Part shown: in pieces, positions 59,501 through 64,000 of the stretch
Numbering within the stretch: the first letter of the stretch is position 1
Layout of the letters: each line of letters opens with the position of its first letter
Source of the DNA: Hermetia illucens
Taxonomy: Eukaryota > Arthropoda > Insecta > Diptera > Stratiomyidae
NCBI RefSeq assembly: GCF_905115235.1
Contig: NC_051855.1
Location: forward strand, 9,662,388-9,726,387
Length of the DNA stretch: 64,000 nucleotides
Direction of reading: 5' to 3'
Notes under the pieces: model-generated
What the model saw: only the letters and a program-made list of their open reading frames with translations
The model's database searches: none
Told to the model about the DNA's origin: nothing
Program-made: the position numbers and the translations under genes

Positions 59501-62500
59501 GAACCGATCAATGATCGTGTGGCAATACTTGCAGCCTTCCGAAACTCGAAAGTTTACGGGAGACGTATTGAATGCCTGATGTAGGCTAAGTGCTGAAGTT
59601 GGCGAGGGAATGGTTTGGCGAGCTCAGAGGCTTATGGTCCGTGACCAAGGTCAACGGTCTGCCATCAAGGAAATATCGAAAGTGCTTGATACTCAAATAC
59701 TAGTAATTCACGATCATAGGTGCTGTAGTTCCGTTGAGCGTGATTCGATTGTTTTGAGAAGAAACCAACCGGTTGCCAGCTTTGGTTCAGCCTCTGGTGA
59801 AGAGCAGCGCGAAGTGTTTGAGGTATCGACCAGCACGACTGGAGGTGCATCTTGTTGAGGAAATGCCAAAAGAGTAACGTCTCCCAGTTGTTGTTTGGTG
59901 GTTTCAAACGCTTGGACAGTTTCTAGAGACTACACAATCTCCCGCGATTCTTTGGTCTCACGACCAGACAGGAGGGCGTTAACTAATGCCCAGTGGTGAG
60001 CGGCTCTTTGCGAGAAACGGCGGTAAAAGTTTATCATGACTAAGAACCCTCTAAGATCTTTAACAGTTTTGGCAGCGGAAAGCTCGCGATCGTTTGTATC
60101 TTGTCTGGGTCGGGTTGAATGCAGTCAAGGGTGTTGAAGTCCCCAATCAGCTACTTTATTTCCAGAAGCAGCTAACTGGGTGTACGGTCGCCAAGCACTA
60201 GTTCTGTCATTAAGTGATTCAGCTTGGCTGTCCCGCTTACCGGCAAGTATGAGCACTCGATCAGCAGGTTGGCGACGAGTGTGACGGACTCCTCGTCTAG
60301 ACTGACCAACACGTGTTTGAATTCAGTTGTGGCATCAAGACGGGTGTGAATTGCGCCTCCAACTGAAGGAACCACACCTTCGGGTTCCGTTGCCAAGACA
60401 GCGGTTCTCACCAACTGAAAACGGGGTGGGGAGAGGGATCTTCAACGATGAATACCAACAGAGGTAGAAATCAGTTTTTTGATATACCTGCAACACTTTT
60501 TTTTTCGGATCGTGGTAGAGGAATTTAACCCATCGCACGAGTTCCTGCGCCACTAGGCATTGCCGCAGAGCATACTAGGTGAGTTTGTTTGGCACACGGT
60601 CAATTCCCTTTTCTAGATGCGGAAATGCAATGTCTTTTCATCGAGAAGTTGCCAGAATCAATCTTTCTCGGCATCAGGTCGACCTGTCTGTGGTGCGTAT
60701 GCGGTGAAGAAGTGAATAGTCCGATCAGCTGATATAAAGGTGAGTTTTATCAGCCGATGATCAAATCGTTCGACTTCTTTAATGGCATCACGGAAGCCCT
60801 CTGAGATGGCAACTAAAATAGAGAAGTTTATAGCCATTTTTACCGCGTTTGCGTTCAATGTCGCAGCTTTTGGCACCAGAACATCGGGTTTCTTGCAGAG
60901 CGCAGATGTCAGTGCGTCTTTTCCGAAGGGCTCTTGCGAGTTCCTCGGTCTTTCCAGTTAGGGTACCAATATTCAGCGTACAGACAGGTATTTGTTTTGT
61001 TCGTTTTGTTCGAACTAACTTGCTTACGTCCTGACGCCGTTTATGCGTCAAGAACCCTTGCCCATTTCTCGGCAAGACCGGGGCCCGTCCTGCCGCGTCG
61101 ACTGAGGTGGACGCCCTAGCATTTCTCCGAGGCTTGTGACTCAATCCGATCATCATGTTTGTAACGACATTGTATGCATTTTCTTGGTCAACCTGTCACG
61201 GGAACTGTCACCCTGATCTCAGCATTTTATTTTTGTTTTACTGAGGATAGTAGAGAGTACTTTGCCATTGAATACGGCGGAACTACTCTGGGTACCTGGT
61301 CACTGTGGGGTAGAGGGAAATGAAATCTCGAATGCTTTAGCGAAAAAGGGGTCAATCTCCCCTATGCGGGGAGCGGAGCCAGCAATTGGAGTCCCAGTAG
61401 CATTGGCTAAGGCTGTTTTCATAAACTGGGAACAAACTTCCCATAATGACAGGTGGCAGAGGCCCCCACTTTTCCTGCCAGAACTGAACATATGGACCGC
61501 AAAGTTTATCCTGTCGAAAAGCAGGAGGACTTGCAGGTGTATTGTGGGCATTTTAACTGGCCATAATTCACTAGCTAGGCATATGTTCAGAATAGGAATT
61601 ACTCAAGATGATACGTGTCCCTCCTGTAAGGAGGAAGCGGAATCCACGGAGCATTTCCTATGTGAATGCCCCGCCTATGGACGCATCAGGCATCAGATCT
61701 TTGGTGCAGATGTTCTCCAATGGCCACGGGTAGCATGACATCCACGAGCAGAAATCCTGCGATACGTTAACGACATTAAGGACTATTGGACAAAAGCTGG
61801 TTTATACTATTCAGTTTCAAATCTTTATATAAGACTTAATAAGTTCTGTCGGTTTTTTTTTCACATTTGAAGCTTTATTGTGAAAAATTGGTTATAAATT
61901 CATTGTTCAAAGTATTGTCCATTGCTAGCCACAACTTTCTTCCATCTTTCAGGCAATTCATAGATACCATCGCGCCTAAAATTGGCCGGCTTGGCCGCTA
62001 TCCACTCATCGAGCCATTTTTTGAGTTAGTCGTAATTGGAGAAGTGCTGGTCAGCCAGGCCATGCTGCATCGACCGGAACAAATAGTAATCAGAAGGAAC
62101 AATGTCTGGAGAGTACGGTGGGTGGGGTAGGACTTCCCATTTCAACGTTTCTAGATATGTGTTAACGGGCTGTGCAAGATGTAGACGAGCATTGTCATGT
62201 TGCAAAATAACTTGCGGCCATTTTTTCTTGAGTTCGCGGCTCAAACGCATCATTTGACGTCGTTAGAGTTTGCTTGTGACCGTTTCGTTCGGTTTTAGCA
62301 GCTGATAGTATACCACACCCAGCTGGTCCCACCATACACACAGCATGATCTTCTCACCATGAATAGTCGCTTTGACCGTCGATAATGAGACATGGCCGGG
62401 GTATCCCCATGTTGCTCGACGCTTGGGATTATCGTAATGGATCCACTTTTCATCGCCAGTAACTATTCGATGCAGAAAACCCTTCCTTTCTTGTCGTTGG

Positions 62501-63297
62501 AGCAGATGTTCGCACGTGAAAAAACGAGGTTTCTTGGCCACCTTCCCCAATTTCCGACCTTTTGGATCATTCCCATTGCTTTTAAACGGTGCGAAATGGC
62601 TTGCTGGGTGACTCCAAGTGTTTTTCCCAAGTTCTTCTTGCGTTTGCGATGGATCTTGGTCGAGCAATGCCTCTAATTCTTCATCTTCAAAAATTTTTGG
62701 CCGTCCGGCGCGCTCTTCGTCTTCCAAGTCAAAATTGCCAATTTTAAACCGTCCAAACCATCTCTGACACGTTTGCTCAGATAGAGCATGGTCACCATAA
62801 ATTTCCACCAAAATGCGATGACTTTCGGTTGCTTTTTTCTTCATATTGAAATAATGAAGTAGAACTCCCCCGCAAAAACGCATTATTTGGTACAAAATTG
62901 GCCATTTTCGATGATGAAAAAAGTATTGTTGTTTACACTTCAATTAAATAATTTATACTGACGTTTGTGCCTATTGACAGTAGCTGCTTTCCGATGAATG
63001 TTTGGAAATGTGGATCAATGGAATAAAAAACAAGCTACCCCATCTATTGTGAAAACCAACAGAACTTATTTGTAGATCTTATATTTATGACCTTTTTTTT
63101 TGTTCCTTCTTTTAAATATTCTGATGTTCATCCTTCTAATATTACAGATATTCGGATTTTTGAATTTCTTCCTTTGGGCGTCGGACTTGTGGTTCCTTTA
63201 CAAAGAAACAATCTGGTTTCAAGGACGTGCAGCAGCACAACAGCAACAGGCAGCGAGTGGAGCAGGAGTTTCAAGTGGTGGAGTACCCGGTGTTTAA
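47521..63297 (+). CDS. Synaptophysin-type MARVEL membrane protein, four exons, complete
   Basis: Exons 47521-47580, 53163-53474, 56925-57092 and 63148-63297 have GT-AG borders, all introns phase 0, and give 229 residues. The N-terminus carries SEPRGVMRILQFIFAICAFA, matching the synaptophysin start ([20 protein letters not shown] in mammals). Four membrane segments lie at about 17-37, 89-111, 126-143 and 181-198. The first luminal loop has the EYSFEYPF motif, Cys41 and Cys62, and N-X-S/T sites at 65, 72 and 82. The second has Cys163 and Cys166. Paired loop cysteines are a family trait. Residues 136-143 (WLSGSAAW) match mammalian WLVSSSAW; 181-204 match the [20 protein letters not shown] segment. 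The cytosolic tail is short (about 31 residues, Gln/Gly-rich) and lacks the Tyr-Gly repeats of neuronal synaptophysin, so SYPL-like is possible. Probable role: abundant synaptic or transport vesicle protein. Confidence 0.93.
47690..48150 (-). mobile_element. RTE-A LINE 3' fragment in intron 1
   Basis: Diverged C-terminal part. It encodes NDELRYEIASRA-like, WMKWRSTTGVLCDRRINER and LKQHWLNTLDGDLRTPRVHP in successive frames. The block ends near 47690 without the GAA tail. Confidence 0.65.
48196..48540 (-). mobile_element. RTE-B LINE 3' end, 5'-truncated, in intron 1
   Basis: Well-kept terminal block starting CATCATCAATGGCGCAACAA and encoding LNRLRWVGPLIRIDEDDPAR in minus frame. It joins R1-A sequence at about 48540. 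Confidence 0.85.
48541..50800 (-). mobile_element. R1-A LINE, broken, in intron 1
   Basis: Minus-strand relative of 2811-5222. Endonuclease end (GLVVLNTKSTPTFRT near 50590), linker (KVSMYWWTAEISDL near 50300), RT pieces (GVAQGSILGP near 49390, LDTAGKMLEKLIKSRLAEAI near 49720) and C-terminal knuckle (CVFCNGVGDDAKHNFFSC near 48930). There are many frame changes, and the palm with YADD is deleted between about 49320 and 49020. It has 14 consecutive G at 49913-49926. The poly-A tail is missing. Confidence 0.8.
51000..51418 (+). mobile_element. RTE-B LINE, internally deleted, with intact 3' tail
   Basis: A linker piece (VEYFDELLNNQNIGELEV-like, about 51035) jumps at about 51135 directly to the C-terminal block (VDKMGSIGCGGRVT-like, then DEDDPTRKVYKGNIYGRKRR). 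The 3' end is complete: GGTTGTTGCGCCGTTAATGA then ATG triplets to 51418. Confidence 0.8.
51419..51552 (+). mobile_element. Mariner transposase fragment between two RTE-B pieces
   Basis: Encodes VLLCVWCDWKEVIHYELLNY and a YCDQLDRLKQAIGRVR block, a stretch just before the second catalytic Asp of mariner transposases. Neither end of a transposon is present. Confidence 0.65.
51553..51866 (+). mobile_element. RTE-B LINE C-terminal fragment
   Basis: Begins EENPPKNF-type and continues through the DENDPARKAYKGDIYGRKKK block. It stops before the terminal GTTGTTGCGCC motif. Confidence 0.75.
51867..52250. other. Intronic sequence, no gene recognised
   Basis: Intron 1 of the synaptophysin-type gene. 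No element or ORF that I can identify. Confidence 0.4.
52255..52985 (-). mobile_element. Mariner (DD34D group), internally deleted
   Basis: Minus-strand transposase N-terminus MDQNEFRVLIKHCFLMGKNT at about 52800, with HTH continuing to RWYAGLKRGHADTND near 52640. After a deletion of the middle it resumes with RPKTQQSAGKVMAS-like and a later block reading toward KTIHRATSQ, at 52560-52300. The catalytic centre is mostly gone. It lies 180 bases before exon 2 of the synaptophysin-type gene. Confidence 0.75.
53770..54205 (-). mobile_element. LOA LINE 3' end in intron 2
   Basis: Matches the C-terminus and 3' UTR of 23146-26545 in reverse: NIARSRKLLCQTRANAFKIT, AVYAGHWPIG, CLALARLRLRTLAKPFFGDL, then the AAAACGGCGCA block of the 3' UTR. 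Some internal loss around the zinc knuckle. Confidence 0.8.
54214..54388 (-). mobile_element. RTE-A LINE 3' end, left arm of an inverted pair
   Basis: Encodes RPKQRWLDTLDGDLKASRLH and SRRVDPACQRDKG, then a GAAGAAAAATAAGAAGAAG-type tail at 54235-54214. It faces head to head the plus-strand copy that starts at 54389. Confidence 0.8.
54389..54515 (+). mobile_element. RTE-A LINE fragment, right arm of an inverted pair
   Basis: Encodes NSLGEIGLNIEV and RPKQRWLATLDGDLKPSSL on the plus strand. About 60 bases are complementary to the adjacent minus-strand copy, so the locus can form a stem-loop. Confidence 0.75.
54640..55450 (-). mobile_element. APE-type LINE (LINE-C), endonuclease end and RT start
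   Basis: Minus strand: an endonuclease C-terminal block (NKRGANIGVEKNHHLMVAYI, GEQRSPKFNIDRL, about 55360-55230). After a gap come RT fingers (WESEIIPREWKKRIIVKIPR, CENWRGVCVFPAVAKI, about 54870-54730). Broken frames. I cannot place the clade beyond an RTE/L2-like group. Confidence 0.6.
55475..56515 (-). mobile_element. RTE-A LINE with RT deleted: endonuclease joined to C-terminus
   Basis: The minus strand opens with a 173-codon endonuclease ORF (56346-55825: LQETRW type start, GIAISEGFRDAIKEV, IIADDLNGHVGEKADGNRCH). At about 55860-55840 it runs straight into the C-terminal region (GVLCDRRINERLK, VALYGSECWPTIKDNEWRLA, ETKMLRWTSGVIRLDHIRNE, ERRLRWYGHAIRAKENSL). Nearly the entire RT is missing. 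It sits in intron 2 of the synaptophysin-type gene. Confidence 0.8.
56521..56791 (+). mobile_element. RTE-B LINE 3' end in intron 2
   Basis: Terminal coding block on the plus strand (NKIRFNRLRWAGHLILMDED) through to GGCCTAGACTGGATACC. The last motif is cut off. It abuts the 5' side of the RTE-A copy head to head. Confidence 0.8.
57120..57290 (+). mobile_element. R4-like LINE RT fragment
   Basis: Carries the GDSLSPLWFCLALNP-type block in a shifted frame (about 57130-57165) and a THLMYSYDVKLL stretch near 57225 that corresponds to the catalytic YMDD motif in its relatives. A second, similar block is at 58450. Confidence 0.55.
57310..57430 (-). mobile_element. RTE-B 5' region fragment
   Basis: About 70% similar by eye to 42500-42590 (CATCG...TGCCGTG...GATGAACCTGC...GACATCG). 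Confidence 0.45.
57470..58030 (-). mobile_element. APE-type LINE endonuclease fragment
   Basis: On the minus strand near 57700-57520 stand FRRLPQGGIVIVMGDQNAIL and GDRNGNGGRIVDFCNFHRLV, the core of an APE endonuclease. The rest is decayed. It may belong to LINE-C. Confidence 0.5.
58060..58560 (+). mobile_element. R4-like LINE RT fragment
   Basis: Plus strand: NILSEEQKGYRIGARCCKES, LIIDSIIAGQATRGLTNLFS, CYIDY-AFESVPHTWLIDVL and DSLSPLWFCMELNPFSWLL. Same family as 31930-33455. One in-frame stop between CYIDY and AFE; the endonuclease is missing. Confidence 0.75.
58561..58789. other. Short unassigned intronic stretch
   Basis: No recognisable element. It could be the 3' end of the Gypsy fossil that follows. 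Confidence 0.3.
58790..60560 (-). mobile_element. Gypsy-type LTR retrotransposon fossil, gag and pol remnants
   Basis: On the minus strand from about 60560: gag (TEFKHVLVSLDEESVTLVAN, LVLGDRTPS), then RT/RNase H (LHQRLNQSWQPVGFFSKQSN, YSTYDRELLVFEY, about 59850-59690). The integrase core (IIDRFTRWPEV type, about 59500) and C-terminus (EHAFSLDVGGKHKRVSLDRL, about 58980) follow. Part order is normal with pieces missing between. No LTR pair recognised; an old, broken copy in intron 3 of the synaptophysin-type gene. Confidence 0.7.
60640..61150 (-). mobile_element. RTE-A LINE 5' part (endonuclease)
   Basis: Minus-strand block 61156-60640: ICTLNIGTLTGK-type start (VCTLNIGTLTGKTEELARAL), RTDICALQETRCSGAKSCDI, NGYKLLYF, LVAISEGFRDAIKEVERFDH, TIHFFTAYAPQTGRPDAEKD. 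RT is absent. Confidence 0.8.
61262..61740 (+). mobile_element. LOA/I-type LINE C-terminus: RNase H end and zinc knuckle
   Basis: One open frame of 158 codons: LLWVPGHCGVEGNEISNALA (end of RNase H), a linker, then CPSCKEEAESTEHFLCEC. Different family from the two LOA copies above. RT and the first half of RNase H are missing. Confidence 0.75.
61830..63081 (-). mobile_element. Mariner DD34D transposon with terminal inverted repeats
   Basis: Transposase on the minus strand: HTH half (RILVEIYGDHALSEQTCQRW, FDLEDEERAGRPKIFEDEEL), then TGDEKWIHYDNPKRRATWGY, CVWWDQLGVVYYQLLKPNET, LQHDNARLHLAQPV and HPPYSPDIVPSDYYLFRSMQ. I count 34 residues between the last two catalytic D. It is broken by a frame change near 62260, a stop after the SNYD codons near 62025, and damage around residues 105-130. 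Ends are inverted: AATAAGTTCTGTCGG near 61838-61852 and AATAAGTTCTGTTGG read from about 63072 inward; TA flanks both ends. Its right end is 66 bases before the last exon of the synaptophysin-type gene. Confidence 0.88.
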
Positions 63298-63332
63298 GAG
63301 AAGGTTAAGAAATACTAACCAGAATTTGGAAA

Positions 63333-63338
63333 AATAAA
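63333..63338 (+). terminator. Polyadenylation signal of the synaptophysin-type gene
   Basis: AATAAA 36 bases past the stop codon, followed by an A-rich run. Further AATAAA-type sites lie downstream. Confidence 0.6.
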
Positions 63339-64000
63339 AAAAAAACCAAACACGATATCAGTCATTGTTTCATCTTTTTATTTCACTAGCAACAAATATC
63401 ATCATAGAATGATGATTGCTTCTGCTCTAATATTGCTGATTTCTGTTTCGTTTTATGAAATTTTATTTAGTTCTTTAGATGAAAATAAATGGAAGTTTTT
63501 TGTTAATTAATGAAGTCAAGAATATCTAATATTTTTATTTAGTTTTTATTTATTTCTTCAGTTTTGTTTTGTATTTGAAAAGTGTCTGGTTCATCTTGGC
63601 TAACCCCGGCCCAGGTGAAAAGAAAGAGCAATTGCAGAGTGCCAAATGGAGCCATATGATAATAAAAAATATATTTTAGTTCTAGTGTGTACTAAGTGTA
63701 CATAGAATTTTTGTTATTCTCCGTTTTATAACTTTAGTTTTTGTGAATGCTTTTTTTTTCGGGATAAGCCTCGCTACAATAGTTGTTGTTTAAAGCATTT
63801 AATTTTTTTTCTTTTTTTGTTAATTACAATTCATTTTTGTTTATTATAATCTATTTCCTTTCAATTATAGTCCATTCGGTATGGTTTATTTTTTTTTTTT
63901 ATTTTTTTAATTTAATTTAGTACTCTTTTTCATAAATTAATCGAACGCACAATATTGGTTTGGTTCACTTTGATGTGGTTTTCTCAACTTTTTGTCACCC
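63339..64000. other. AT-rich 3' flank
   Basis: Very AT-rich with long T runs (for example near 63890-63905). It is either a longer 3' UTR of the synaptophysin-type gene or intergenic DNA. No ORF or element. Confidence 0.5.

Overview
The window reads as nuclear DNA of an insect, most likely a fly. Three spliced host genes with GT-AG introns sit in a dense, nested bed of transposable elements. Species is a guess: the gene set is insect-like and the mixture of R1, LOA, RTE, Jockey, R4-like, Penelope, mariner and Gypsy copies suits a repeat-rich dipteran such as a soldier fly, but nothing here proves it.

Host genes. (1) On the minus strand, 15459 down to 7080, is a six-exon cortactin-binding-protein-2-like gene (CTTNBP2/CTTNBP2NL family, a coiled-coil actin and STRIPAK-linked protein). 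Its 6.1 kb second intron is filled by an R1 element, a LOA element and a tRNA-derived SINE. (2) On the plus strand, 27908-31638, is a four-exon yellow/major-royal-jelly family gene with a signal peptide; its 2.2 kb first intron holds repeats, a LINE ORF1 fragment and an LTR-element remnant. (3) On the plus strand, 47521-63297, is a complete four-exon synaptophysin-type MARVEL gene (229 residues, all introns phase 0). Its three introns (about 5.6, 3.4 and 6.1 kb) are almost wholly transposon debris. Drosophila is known to keep synaptogyrin but to lack synaptophysin, so this gene is the host finding of most interest.

Layout. 1-6.2 kb: LINE fragments, a 163-bp satellite, and a 5'-truncated R1 copy with clear target-site duplications. 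6.2-7.0 kb: LTR-like debris, then the CTTNBP2-like gene to 15.5 kb. 15.5-18.2 kb: upstream sequence without a recognised gene. 18.2-26.9 kb: a run of same-direction LINEs (CR1/Jockey-like, Jockey, R1 tail, LOA) ending in Gypsy debris. 27.9-31.7 kb: the yellow gene. 31.9-45.9 kb: R4-like, RTE, Penelope, a 160-bp tandem array, a nearly full RTE copy, and a Gypsy fossil with an RTE piece inside it. 46.0-47.2 kb: a DD41D (rosa-type) mariner. 47.5-63.3 kb: the synaptophysin-type gene and its intronic elements.

The strongest element-level observation is that the SINE at 14639-14894 ends in the same short motif (TTGTTGCGCC plus an A/T-rich trinucleotide tail) as the RTE-type family called RTE-B here. 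At least ten RTE-B pieces occur in the window and most keep the 3' end. This suggests a SINE that borrows the RTE-B machinery. Family labels (R1-A, R1-B, RTE-A, RTE-B, LINE-C) are local names used only in this answer. All homology calls are from reading motifs by eye; no search was run.
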